A stretch of 64,000 bases of DNA from Corynebacterium glyciniphilum AJ 3170 (lineage in GTDB: Bacteria > Actinomycetota > Actinomycetes > Mycobacteriales > Mycobacteriaceae). The stretch is from positions 1 through 64,000 of the forward strand of contig NZ_VDYZ01000002.1 of the NCBI RefSeq assembly GCF_007673095.1, written 5' to 3'. Made by a program: the position numbers and the translations under genes. The stretch's first letter is position 1; each line of letters starts with the position of its first letter. This document shows, piece by piece, positions 1-7,430 of this stretch. The notes beneath the pieces are model-generated. The model had not been told where the DNA came from. It was given only the letters and a program-made list of their open reading frames with translations, and ran no database searches.

Positions 1-1
1 G

Positions 2-28
2 GCACGGTGGGCACGGTGGGCACGGTGG
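2..28. repeat. 9-bp tandem repeat, three perfect copies
   Basis: Three identical copies of gcacggtgg run from 2 to 28 and may continue left of the window. The 9-bp period recurs in many coding regions of this window. Confidence 0.8.
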
Positions 29-379
29 GCTGTGCTTTGGTGGTGGATGTTGGCATGATGGACAGGGCCTCGTCTCACGTGCAGGGACAGGGGTGGCACC
101 GGTCCGGGTGTGGTCAGACAAGACGTAGACGGGACGCTGGGGTAACAGGGTCACGCTCCTATGAGGTCATGACCGCTCCCGGGCCTGTGTTGTGCGTGGT
201 GTACCGGTGGACAGATCAGAGGCAGGACACCCGATCGGCTCGGGGTCAGCCACTTAGGGGGTCACACCGGCTCCCACACCAACCATCATCTACGCCACTC
301 AACCGTCCTCTCTGCCGCCTCCACCCAGTGCCCCGTGTGTCACCGCGCATGACCCGCGCCTGCCCCCGCACATACGCGA

Positions 380-418
380 AGCCCCCGGCCCCACTGACGA
401 TCAGTGGAGCCGGGGGCT
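380..418 (-). terminator. Hairpin terminator after rplO
   Basis: An 18-bp GC-rich stem (380-397 against 401-418, one mismatch) with a 3-nt loop lies 57 bp beyond the rplO stop on the minus strand. There is no long U-run, only TTCGCG. Position and strength make it the likely end of the rpsH-rplO transcript. Confidence 0.7.
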
Positions 419-474
419 CTGCGAGCCGCACACCCAGAGACACTCACAGACTCAGCGTGCGGCGGAGGGTCCGA

Positions 475-933
475 CTAGGAGGCCTCGGCGGCGGTGGCGA
501 CACTGCCACCCGCTGCCTCGATCTTCTCCTTGGCGGAGCGGGAGAACTTGTCCGCGGTCACGTTGAGTGCCACGGAGATCTCGCCGTCGCCCAGAACCTT
601 CACGGGCTGGTTCACGCGGACCAGGCCGGCAGACACGATGTCAGCCACGGTCACGTCGCCACCCTTGGGGAAGGCCTTGGCCAGGTCAGAGACGTTGACG
701 ACCTGGAAGACGACCTTCGCCGGGTTCTTGAAGCCCTTGAGCTTCGGCAGACGCATGTGCAGCGGCATCTGGCCACCCTCGAAGGCGGCTGAAACCTGCT
801 TGCGGGCCTTGGTGCCCTTGGTACCACGACCGGCGGTCTTGCCCTTGGATGCCTCACCACGACCGACGCGGGTCTTGGCGGTGTTGGCACCCTTGGACGG
901 CCGGAGGTCGTGCAGCTTGATGGGTTCGCTCAT
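475..933 (-). CDS. rplO: 50S ribosomal protein L15
   Basis: L15 binds 23S rRNA late in 50S assembly. The 152-residue protein begins [16 protein letters not shown] and carries the basic, glycine-rich N-terminal region ([18 protein letters not shown], residues 23-40) and the [12 protein letters not shown] segment typical of bacterial L15. It starts at ATG 933, 2 bp after rpmD, and is the last gene of the rpsH-rplF-rplR-rpsE-rpmD-rplO run. Length is normal for the family. A hairpin terminator follows. Confidence 0.97.
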   Translation of the reverse strand: MSEPIKLHDLRPSKGANTAKTRVGRGEASKGKTAGRGTKGTKARKQVSAAFEGGQMPLHMRLPKLKGFKNPAKVVFQVVNVSDLAKAFPKGGDVTVADIVSAGLVRVNQPVKVLGDGEISVALNVTADKFSRSAKEKIEAAGGSVATAAEAS

Positions 934-935
934 TG

Positions 936-1121
936 TTACTCCCCTGCTACTTCCTCGACCTGGACCAGGTGGCGCACGGTGTTGATCTGACCGCGGACGA
1001 TGGGACCGTCCTCACGGATGACCGACTGGCCGATACGCTTCAGGCCAAGCGAGCGCAGCGAGTTCCGCTGCTTAGGAATGGTTCCGACAGTGCCCTTGAG
1101 CTGGGTGATCTTCAGTGCCAT
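936..1121 (-). CDS. rpmD: 50S ribosomal protein L30
   Basis: A 61-residue protein starting [19 protein letters not shown], with the L30 core '[14 protein letters not shown]' and '[17 protein letters not shown]'. Length is normal for bacterial L30. It begins at ATG 1121, 5 bp after the rpsE stop, and ends 2 bp before rplO. An upstream in-frame GTG would give a 149-residue product, but the extra part is low-complexity arginine-rich shadow of rpsE, so I reject that start. Confidence 0.96.
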   Translation of the reverse strand: MALKITQLKGTVGTIPKQRNSLRSLGLKRIGQSVIREDGPIVRGQINTVRHLVQVEEVAGE

Positions 1122-1126
1122 CTCAA

Positions 1127-1777
1127 TCACGCTCCCTGTCCTGCAGCGCGGGCGCGCAGCATCGGCGCCGGGGTGACCTCTTCGAGGGACTTGCCACGAC
1201 GGGCAGCGACCTCTTCGGGGCGGACCAGCTGCTTGAGTGCGTCCACGGTGGCGTGGACGACGTTGATGGCGTTGTCGGAGCCCAGGGACTTCGACAGGAC
1301 GTCCTGCACGCCGGCGCACTCGAGCACGGGGCGGGCGGCACCGCCGGCGATGACACCGGTACCCGGTGCAGCGGGCTTCATCCACACGACGCCAGCGGCG
1401 GCTTCGCCCTGGACCTCGTGGGTGATGGTGCCGGCGATCATCGGGACGCGGAAGAAGTTCTTGCGGGCTTCCTCGGCACCCTTCTGGATCGCGGCAGGAA
1501 CTTCCTTGGCCTTGCCGTAGCCGACACCGACCATGCCCTGGCCGTCACCGACGATCACGAGGGCGGTGAAGCTGAAGCGACGACCACCCTTCACGACCTT
1601 GGAGACGCGGTTGATGGTCACGACGCGCTCGAGGTACTGCGAGCGCTCGTCCTGCTGGTCACGACGGCCACCGCGGCGGTCGTCACGACCACCGTTGTTG
1701 CCACGGCCCCGGTTGTCCCGGTTGTCCTTGTTGTTGCTGTCGGCGGTGCGTCCGCCGTTACGATCACGTTCCGACAT
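1127..1777 (-). CDS. rpsE: 30S ribosomal protein S5
   Basis: S5 lines the mRNA entry channel and affects translational fidelity. The double-stranded-RNA-binding N-terminal part ([23 protein letters not shown]) and the S5 C-terminal fold ([27 protein letters not shown]) are both clear. I choose ATG 1777 (MSERDRNG...) over the GTG one codon upstream, giving 216 residues. Residues 7-45 form a long Asn/Arg/Gly/Asp-rich extension (repeats of [13 protein letters not shown]) that is much longer than in E. coli S5; a similar extension is common in high-GC actinobacteria. Confidence 0.97.
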   Translation of the reverse strand: MSERDRNGGRTADSNNKDNRDNRGRGNNGGRDDRRGGRRDQQDERSQYLERVVTINRVSKVVKGGRRFSFTALVIVGDGQGMVGVGYGKAKEVPAAIQKGAEEARKNFFRVPMIAGTITHEVQGEAAAGVVWMKPAAPGTGVIAGGAARPVLECAGVQDVLSKSLGSDNAINVVHATVDALKQLVRPEEVAARRGKSLEEVTPAPMLRARAAGQGA

Positions 1778-1817
1778 CACGCAGTCCTTCCGTCGGTGAA
1801 AATGTTGTCGTTGCGCA

Positions 1818-2222
1818 TTAGAACTTCAGACCACCTTCACGGGCGGCGTCTGCCAGGGCGGCGACCCGGCCGTGGTACTGGTAGCCACCACGGTCGAAGA
1901 CGACGGTCTCGACGCCGGCAGCCTTGGCGCGCTCGGCGATCAGCTGACCGACGCGAGCGCCACGGTCCTTCTTGTCACCGTCCAGTGCACGGACGTCGGG
2001 CTCGATCGTCGACGCAGCGGCCAGGGTGTGGCCCTTGGTGTCGTCGATGACCTGGACGTGCATGTGACGTGAGGTGCGGTGCACCACGAGACGCGGGGTC
2101 TCGGGGGTACCGGAGATGTTCTTGCGCAGACGGTAGTGACGACGTGCGCGTGCGACGCGGCGGCGGGTGGAGATGTCCTTGCCCACCGGGAGACGCTTGC
2201 TGGTTGCAGTACTCTGTGCCAT
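1818..2222 (-). CDS. rplR: 50S ribosomal protein L18
   Basis: L18 carries 5S rRNA into the large subunit. The 134-residue protein has the family core: [34 protein letters not shown], and the C-terminal [26 protein letters not shown]. It starts at ATG 2222, 2 bp after the rplF stop, and is followed by a 40-bp gap before rpsE. Nothing unusual. Confidence 0.97.
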   Translation of the reverse strand: MAQSTATSKRLPVGKDISTRRRVARARRHYRLRKNISGTPETPRLVVHRTSRHMHVQVIDDTKGHTLAAASTIEPDVRALDGDKKDRGARVGQLIAERAKAAGVETVVFDRGGYQYHGRVAALADAAREGGLKF

Positions 2223-2224
2223 CT

Positions 2225-2761
2225 CTACTTACCCGTCTTTCCGACCTTGCGACGGATCTGCTCGCCCGCGTAGCGGATACCCTTGCCCTTGTAGGGGTCG
2301 TCCTTACGGAGACGACGGATATTGGCGGCGATCTGTCCGACCTGCTGCTTATCGATACCGGTGATGGAGAACTTGGTGTTTCCGTCGACCGCGAAGGTGA
2401 TTCCCTCCGGAGCCTCGATGAGGACCGGGTGGGAATAGCCGAGGGCGAACTCGAGGTTGCTGCCCTTGGCCTGGACGCGGTAGCCGACACCGAAGATTTC
2501 CATCTTGGTGGTGTAGCCCTCGGTCACGCCGACAACCATGTTGTTGACGAGAGAGCGGGACAGGCCGTGCAGGGAGCGGTTCTTGCGGTGGTCGTCCGGG
2601 CGGCTGACCACGAGCTCGTTGTCCTCCTGGACAACCGAGATCGGTGCCGGGATGACCTGCGAGAGAGTACCCTTGGGGCCCTTGACCTCGACGTTCTGAC
2701 CGTCGATGGTGACGGTGACGCCGGAGGGAAGGACCACGGGGTTCTTACCGATTCGTGACAT
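2225..2761 (-). CDS. rplF: 50S ribosomal protein L6
   Basis: The 178-residue protein has both L6 domains. The N-terminal half carries [21 protein letters not shown] and the C-terminal half [16 protein letters not shown] and the end motif [20 protein letters not shown]6 lies near the factor-binding site of the 50S subunit. ATG 2761 is 15 bp after the rpsH stop. Length and motif order are normal. Confidence 0.97.
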   Translation of the reverse strand: MSRIGKNPVVLPSGVTVTIDGQNVEVKGPKGTLSQVIPAPISVVQEDNELVVSRPDDHRKNRSLHGLSRSLVNNMVVGVTEGYTTKMEIFGVGYRVQAKGSNLEFALGYSHPVLIEAPEGITFAVDGNTKFSITGIDKQQVGQIAANIRRLRKDDPYKGKGIRYAGEQIRRKVGKTGK

Positions 2762-2776
2762 TGCTTCGTCCTCCTT

Positions 2777-3175
2777 CTACCAGACGTAGGCGAGGACTTC
2801 CCCACCCACGCCCTTCTCGGTCGCCTGACGGTCGGTCAGCAGGCCGTGGGAGGTGGAGATGATCGCCACGCCCAGGCCGCCGAGGACCTTCGGGAGGTTG
2901 GTGGACTTGGCGTACACGCGCAGGCCCGGCTTGGACACGCGACGCAGCCCTGCGATCGAACGCTCGCGGGACGTGCTGTACTTCAGTTCCAGGGTGAGCT
3001 TCTTGCCGGTCGAGGCGTCCTCGACGGCGTAGTCGGCGATGTAGCCCTCGGACTTGAGGATCTCGGCGATGTTGGCCTTGATCTTCGAGGACGGCATCGA
3101 GACGCTGTCGTGGTACGCGTTGGACGCGTTCCTCACGCGGGACAGCATGTCCGCGATGGGGTCAGTCATGGTCAT
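2777..3175 (-). CDS. rpsH: 30S ribosomal protein S8
   Basis: S8 is a primary 16S rRNA binder of the 30S platform. The 132-residue protein starts [17 protein letters not shown], the usual actinobacterial start, and ends with the conserved '[26 protein letters not shown]'. It is the first gene of this half of the spc operon. rplE, normally just upstream with S14, lies about 26 kb away at 29277 on the same strand, and no rpsN/rpsZ is seen between them. Confidence 0.97.
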   Translation of the reverse strand: MTMTDPIADMLSRVRNASNAYHDSVSMPSSKIKANIAEILKSEGYIADYAVEDASTGKKLTLELKYSTSRERSIAGLRRVSKPGLRVYAKSTNLPKVLGGLGVAIISTSHGLLTDRQATEKGVGGEVLAYVW

Positions 3176-3587
3176 GGAAGTGACCTCTAGCCTTTCTCGT
3201 CACGGTTCCCCGTCCACCCGGGCGTCACCGCGCATTTGTGTCCGGCAACTCGACGCTCCCCGGACTCAGTAGTCCGGTTTGCTCGCTGCCTTGTGTTCCG
3301 CGCGGCCGCAATAGGCGGTGGGCCTGCGACAAAGTGGTTCATGTTCAGGAGTCTCGACATGCTGCGGCGGCGCGGCGTAGTCCGTACCGGACACGGGTAA
3401 CCCCACAGCGAGACCCGTTCACGTTACCAACCTGGGGAAATAAAGGCAAAACCGTGGCGATTCGGGGCGCTACAGCGTCCCGTGACCCGCCCGGTCCCCG
3501 CTGCCCGATCATTGTTGTGGTCAACTATGGGCGTAGGCTCTACACCTGCATCCATCTTCCGGGACACAGTGAGGACACCTCAGCGCA
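3176..3587. other. Divergent promoter region rpsH / purF-like gene
   Basis: No gene is supported in these 412 bp. It separates the minus-strand ribosomal operon from the plus-strand purF-like gene, so it should hold both promoters. A candidate plus-strand promoter is TTGTTG at 3512-3517 and TAGGCT at 3534-3539, 16 bp apart, which would give purF an untranslated leader of roughly 40 nt. Confidence 0.5.
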
Positions 3588-5081
3588 ATGTGCGGCATCG
3601 TCGGCATGGTGGGAAACCAGCCGGTCAACCAGGACATTTACGACGCTCTACTGCTCCTGCAGCATCGCGGGCAGGATTCGACGGGCATGGCGACCGCCGA
3701 GGAGGGGGGACACATGCACCTCTTCCGTGCCCGCGGCATGGTGCGCGAGTCTTTCCGTACCCGTGACATGCGGTCACTGCTCGGCACCGCCGGTCTGGGT
3801 CACGTGCGCTACGTGACCCGCGGTGCCGCCTCAAACGAGCAGGAGTCACAGCCCTTCTACGTCAACTCCCCCTACGGCATCACCCTGGTGCACAACGGGA
3901 ACCTGACCAACACCCGTGAGCTGACCACCGAGATGCGGCACCGCGACCGCCGGCACCTCAACACCTCCAGCGACACGGAACTGCTGTTGAACGTCCTCGC
4001 CAATGAGCTGCAGTCCACCACCGGGCCGGACGACCTCAACGCCGACGGCATCTTCGACGCGGTCACCGCGACGATGGGCCGGATCGAAGGCGCCTACGGC
4101 GTGATCTCCCTGATCGCCCACCACGGCCTGCTGGCCTTCCGTGACCCCAACGGGATCCGTCCGCTGGTCCTGGGACGCCGCCGTCCGACCACGACAGGCG
4201 GCTCGCATGCGGTGGGTGGGCACGACGAATGGGTCGTGGCCAGCGAGTCACTGGTACTGGAGAACGCCGACTACGAACTTGAGCGCGAGATCGCCCCGGG
4301 TGAGGCAGTGTTCATCACCACGGACGGCACCCTGCATTCACGCCGGTGCGTCACCGACGCCCGCCTGGAACCCTGCTCCTTCGAGTACGTCTACCTGGCA
4401 CGTCCCGACTCGGTGATGAACGGCATCAGTGTCTACGATTCCCGCCTGCGGATGGGTGCACGGCTGGCGAAGACCATCGCCGAGCACGTTCCCACCGACG
4501 ACGTGGATGTCGTCATGCCGATCCCCGATTCGGCACGTCCGGCGGCGATGGAGGTCGCCCGTGTCCTCGACCTCCCCTACCGCGAGGGGTTCTTCAAGAA
4601 CCGGTACGTGGGACGGACGTTCATCATGCCGGGACAGGCGGTGCGCAAGAAGAGCGTCCGGCAGAAACTCAACGCCATGTCCTCTGAGTTCGCCGGTAAG
4701 CATGTGCTGCTCATCGACGACTCCATTGTGCGTGGCACGACCAGCTACGAGATCATCGCCATGGCCCGTGCGGCCGGTGCCCGGAAGGTCAGCTTCGCCT
4801 CGGCCGCTCCCCCGATCCGGCACCCGCACGTCTACGGGATCAACATCCCCGACCGCGACGAACTCGTCGCCGCCGGCCGGTCCGTCCCCGAGGTCTGCAA
4901 GGTCCTCGGTGCCGACCATCTCGTCTACCAGAAGGTCGAGGATCTCGAGGGCGCGATCCTCGACGGGCAGACGGACGCACAGCTGGACGGTCTCGACATG
5001 AGCTGTTTCGACGGCCGGTACGTCACCGGCACCGTCACCGACGAATACCTGGAGTGGGTCCGCGACAACCAGGTCTCCTGA
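3588..5081 (+). CDS. purF: Amidophosphoribosyltransferase, E. coli-type PurF
   Basis: This enzyme transfers glutamine amide nitrogen to PRPP, the first step of purine synthesis. The 497-residue protein opens MCGIVGMVGNQPVNQ, so the nucleophile Cys2 is exposed after Met removal with no propeptide. The Ntn-hydrolase half shows LLQHRGQDSTGMAT, GHVRYVTRG, QPFYVNSPYGI and HNGNLTN. The phosphoribosyltransferase half shows FKNRYVGRTFIMPGQ and the PRPP loop LLIDDSIVRGTTS (about residues 373-385). It tracks E. coli PurF almost block by block. Actinobacterial housekeeping PurF proteins usually carry a propeptide and Fe-S cysteines, which are not seen here. I infer a second, possibly acquired copy. A nucleosidase follows 17 bp downstream. 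Confidence 0.9.
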   Translation: MCGIVGMVGNQPVNQDIYDALLLLQHRGQDSTGMATAEEGGHMHLFRARGMVRESFRTRDMRSLLGTAGLGHVRYVTRGAASNEQESQPFYVNSPYGITLVHNGNLTNTRELTTEMRHRDRRHLNTSSDTELLLNVLANELQSTTGPDDLNADGIFDAVTATMGRIEGAYGVISLIAHHGLLAFRDPNGIRPLVLGRRRPTTTGGSHAVGGHDEWVVASESLVLENADYELEREIAPGEAVFITTDGTLHSRRCVTDARLEPCSFEYVYLARPDSVMNGISVYDSRLRMGARLAKTIAEHVPTDDVDVVMPIPDSARPAAMEVARVLDLPYREGFFKNRYVGRTFIMPGQAVRKKSVRQKLNAMSSEFAGKHVLLIDDSIVRGTTSYEIIAMARAAGARKVSFASAAPPIRHPHVYGINIPDRDELVAAGRSVPEVCKVLGADHLVYQKVEDLEGAILDGQTDAQLDGLDMSCFDGRYVTGTVTDEYLEWVRDNQVS

Positions 5082-5085
5082 GCGG

Positions 5086-5091
5086 TAGATT
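5086..5091 (+). promoter_or_regulatory. -10 element TAGATT, leaderless nucleosidase
   Basis: TAGATT ends 7 bp before ATG 5099, so a start 6-8 bp downstream of the hexamer would coincide with the start codon. No Shine-Dalgarno sequence precedes it. Confidence 0.5.
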
Positions 5092-5098
5092 GGACCCC

Positions 5099-5752
5099 AT
5101 GCTCGAACTCTTCCAGGGCCAGTTCCAGAGCCAGTTCCGGGGCCGGGTGGTTCCCGGACAGCCGCTCATCGTCGTCGCCGTGGCGGCCGAAGCCGCCGAC
5201 ATGGATGAGGACGCCCCGGTCCTCTTGACCGGCATAGGCCGCCTCAACGCCACGCTCGCGTTGACCGACTGCCTGCACCGCTATCTGCGTGCCGGTGGCC
5301 TGCCCAGCGCTATCATCAATGTCGGTACGGCTGGCGCGCTGCGTCCGGGGCTCACCGGGGTCCACCGCATCGACCGCGTCATCCTCCACGATTTCTCCCA
5401 CGCCGGTGTCGCCGCGCTGACGGGAAGGGACGAGTACCCGCCGATCGACCTCGAAACGGACCGCCCTGATCCTTCCTCAGGTCTGATCCTCGCCACCGGT
5501 GACGTGTTCGTCGAGGACGGCACGGTCCGTGACCGGTTGGCCCCGGACGCCGACCTGGTCGACATGGAGGGCTATGCGGTCGCTGCGGTGGCCCAGTGGT
5601 TCGGCGTCCCGGTGCAGCTGGCCAAGATCGTCAGCGACGCCGCCGACGATGATGCGGGGACGTCGTGGCACCGTGAAATGTCCGCACTGGCCCGCGAACT
5701 CGCCGCCCATTCGCGACATGCCCTCGGTGGTCCCCCTCCCCCGCCCCACTGA
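5099..5752 (+). CDS. Nucleoside phosphorylase/nucleosidase family protein
   Basis: The 217-residue protein belongs to the PNP/UDP phosphorylase-MTA/SAH nucleosidase fold. It shows VLLTGIGRLNATLAL (compare the family's GIGxVNAA), NVGTAGAL, the purine-site motif DLVDMEGYAVAAVA and the late Ser-Asp pair in KIVSDAADDD, which fits the MTAN catalytic Asp. I chose ATG 5099 over an earlier in-frame start because a -10 hexamer lies exactly 7 bp upstream and the upstream part overlaps purF. Residues 5-13 are a 12-bp tandem repeat product (FQGQFQSQF). It follows the purF-like gene, so purine salvage is plausible; the exact substrate cannot be read from sequence. Confidence 0.8.
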   Translation: MLELFQGQFQSQFRGRVVPGQPLIVVAVAAEAADMDEDAPVLLTGIGRLNATLALTDCLHRYLRAGGLPSAIINVGTAGALRPGLTGVHRIDRVILHDFSHAGVAALTGRDEYPPIDLETDRPDPSSGLILATGDVFVEDGTVRDRLAPDADLVDMEGYAVAAVAQWFGVPVQLAKIVSDAADDDAGTSWHREMSALARELAAHSRHALGGPPPPPH

Positions 5753-5771
5753 CCGTCGGGTAAGCGTGTGC

Positions 5772-5777
5772 TAATTT
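5772..5777 (+). promoter_or_regulatory. -10 element TAATTT, leaderless lipoprotein gene
   Basis: TAATTT ends 6 bp before ATG 5784 and there is no ribosome-binding site between them. Confidence 0.45.
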
Positions 5778-5783
5778 CGTCCC

Positions 5784-6950
5784 ATGCCCACACGTCGACC
5801 GTCTTCCCTGCGCCGTACCCTCGCCGCGGTCAGCGCCACCGTCACTGCGGTTGTGCTGGTGACAGGCTCGCTCACCGCCTGCGGCATCGGTGCCGACAAC
5901 GGCTCGGGGCAGACCGCACAGGCGGAGGAAACCTCCTTCGACACCGCCCTCGACACGTTCAACCGACTGGTGGACGACGGCCTGCCGGACGCCCGTGAGG
6001 CTCACGGGGTCTCCCACGCTGAGACGGTCGGCGACGTCACCCCGGTCAACGGTCGGACCGCCGAGGACGCCGACCTTCCCGTCGAGCTGACGGATGCCGA
6101 CGGCCGGGATGTCACCGTCGACGACATCTCGCGCATCATCCCCCTGGACGTCTACGGGACGATCTCACGGACGCTCGCCGGACTGGGGCTCCGCGACAGT
6201 ATCGTAGGCCGTACCGTGTCGTCGACCGAGCCGAGCCTGCAGGATCTTCCGGTGGTCACCCAGGGCGGACACTCCATCAACGCCGAGGCCGTACTGAACC
6301 TCAACCCGTCACTGGTCATCGTCGACGACAGCATCGGCCCGGGCGACGCCCTCAACCAGTTGAGGGACGCCGGGGTCCCGGTGGTCAAGATCAATCCGGA
6401 GCACACGATCGACACGGTCAGCAGCGACATCGACACCATCGCCGGCATCGTCGGCCTCGCGGAGAACGGGGAACGGCTGGGCGAGCGTGCCGACGCGGAG
6501 ATCTCCCGCGCCGTCGAAGCCATCCGTGGTGCCGCCGGGGACGCCGTCCCCGGCAATCCACTGCGCATGGCCTTCCTGTACGCCCGCGGTGACGGTGGCG
6601 TGTTCTACATCCTCGGGCCGGACGACGGCACCGACGACCTCATCGAAGCGCTCGGCGGTGTCGACGCCGCCAAGGAGGAGGGCATCGGCCAGGCGTCGCC
6701 CGCCAATGCCGAATCGCTGGCGGACCTGAACCCCGATGTACTGGTCATGATGTCCGCCGGACTGGACTCCACCGGTGGGTTGGACGGACTGCTGGCCAAG
6801 CCCGGTATCGCCCAGACCACGGCAGGCAAGAACGAACGGGTCCTGGCTATTCCGGACAGTCAGTCATTGAGCTTCGGGCCACAGTCCGGCGAGATGCTGC
6901 TCACTGCCGCGGCCGCCCTGTACGGCGGTGACGACGGTGACGACGTATAG
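5784..6950 (+). CDS. Heme/iron ABC transporter substrate-binding lipoprotein (HmuT-like)
   Basis: The 388-residue protein has a lipoprotein signal peptide with lipobox LTAC and lipidated Cys33. Two periplasmic-binding half-domains follow. The block TQGGHSINAEAVLNLNPSLVIVDDSIGP (His163) and the block MAFLYARGDGGVFYILG (Tyr266) match the regions that supply the His and Tyr heme ligands of corynebacterial HmuT, so heme binding is a reasonable inference. No permease or ATPase lies next to it, so it is an orphan here and must share a transporter encoded elsewhere. A siderophore ligand remains possible. Confidence 0.8.
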   Translation: MPTRRPSSLRRTLAAVSATVTAVVLVTGSLTACGIGADNGSGQTAQAEETSFDTALDTFNRLVDDGLPDAREAHGVSHAETVGDVTPVNGRTAEDADLPVELTDADGRDVTVDDISRIIPLDVYGTISRTLAGLGLRDSIVGRTVSSTEPSLQDLPVVTQGGHSINAEAVLNLNPSLVIVDDSIGPGDALNQLRDAGVPVVKINPEHTIDTVSSDIDTIAGIVGLAENGERLGERADAEISRAVEAIRGAAGDAVPGNPLRMAFLYARGDGGVFYILGPDDGTDDLIEALGGVDAAKEEGIGQASPANAESLADLNPDVLVMMSAGLDSTGGLDGLLAKPGIAQTTAGKNERVLAIPDSQSLSFGPQSGEMLLTAAAALYGGDDGDDV

Positions 6951-6958
6951 ACGCCGGG

Positions 6959-6964
6959 TAGCGT
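6959..6964 (+). promoter_or_regulatory. -10 element TAGCGT, leaderless DUF6457-type gene
   Basis: TAGCGT ends 7 bp before ATG 6972. Confidence 0.45.
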
Positions 6965-6971
6965 CGGGGAC

Positions 6972-7298
6972 ATGAACACTCCTGCAGAAGGCTCCCCGAA
7001 AAAAGGCTCCCCCGAAGAAATGCAGAGCGCCCACGCCTGGCTCGACCAGGTGGCCTCCGAACTCGGGCTGCCCGACGAGGTGGTGCGGACGAACATCAAG
7101 GGCATTCTCGACCTGACCTCCGCCGTCGCACACAACCGCTCCCGGCCCGCGGCACCGGTGACGGCCTTCCTCGTCGGCCTCGCCGCCGGACGTGCAGCGT
7201 CCGACAGTGCTGGAGGAAACCCCTCCGCAGACAACTATTCCGCCGCCGCCGGAGAGCGGATCACGGGAGTCACCGATCTCGCCCTCGAGAAGAACTGA
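6972..7298 (+). CDS. Small DUF6457-type protein needed with formate dehydrogenase
   Basis: A 108-residue acidic, mostly helical protein: AHAWLDQVASELGLPDEV..IKGILDLTSAVAHNRSRPAAPVTAFLVGLAAGRA. This matches the small DUF6457 domain found alone or fused to MobA in actinobacteria. The counterpart in C. glutamicum (cg0617) lies between fdhD and fdhF and is, as I recall, required for formate dehydrogenase activity. Here it directly precedes fdhF. Molecular function is unknown; a role in handling the Mo cofactor is inferred from neighbours. Confidence 0.75.
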   Translation: MNTPAEGSPKKGSPEEMQSAHAWLDQVASELGLPDEVVRTNIKGILDLTSAVAHNRSRPAAPVTAFLVGLAAGRAASDSAGGNPSADNYSAAAGERITGVTDLALEKN

Positions 7299-7417
7299 CC
7301 GGTATCTCCGGACGGTCTTACGGCGGGACCGTATGACCGCCGTCACAACCTGCGGATTCGCACGTCCCCTCGGGGAGTGGGCCGGTGCGGTGAGGTGACC
7401 GGTGGACCCGGGCGGCA

Positions 7418-7423
7418 TACGCT
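7418..7423 (+). promoter_or_regulatory. -10 element TACGCT, leaderless fdhF
   Basis: TACGCT ends 7 bp before ATG 7431, which supports that start over the in-frame codon 54 bp upstream. Confidence 0.5.
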
Positions 7424-7430
7424 GGACACC

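Larger units (their letters stand above)
1..474. other. Gene-free region downstream of rplO
   Basis: I see no convincing gene here; open frames on both strands have arginine/proline-rich translations typical of non-coding high-GC DNA. The stretch holds a 9-bp tandem repeat at its left edge and a strong hairpin next to rplO. secY, which often follows rplO in bacterial spc operons, does not follow within the window. Confidence 0.6.

Noticed and set aside
5759..5777. A possible DtxR box before the heme-type lipoprotein gene
   Set aside because: Only about 10 of 19 positions match and the best part is the -10 hexamer; this is too weak to claim.
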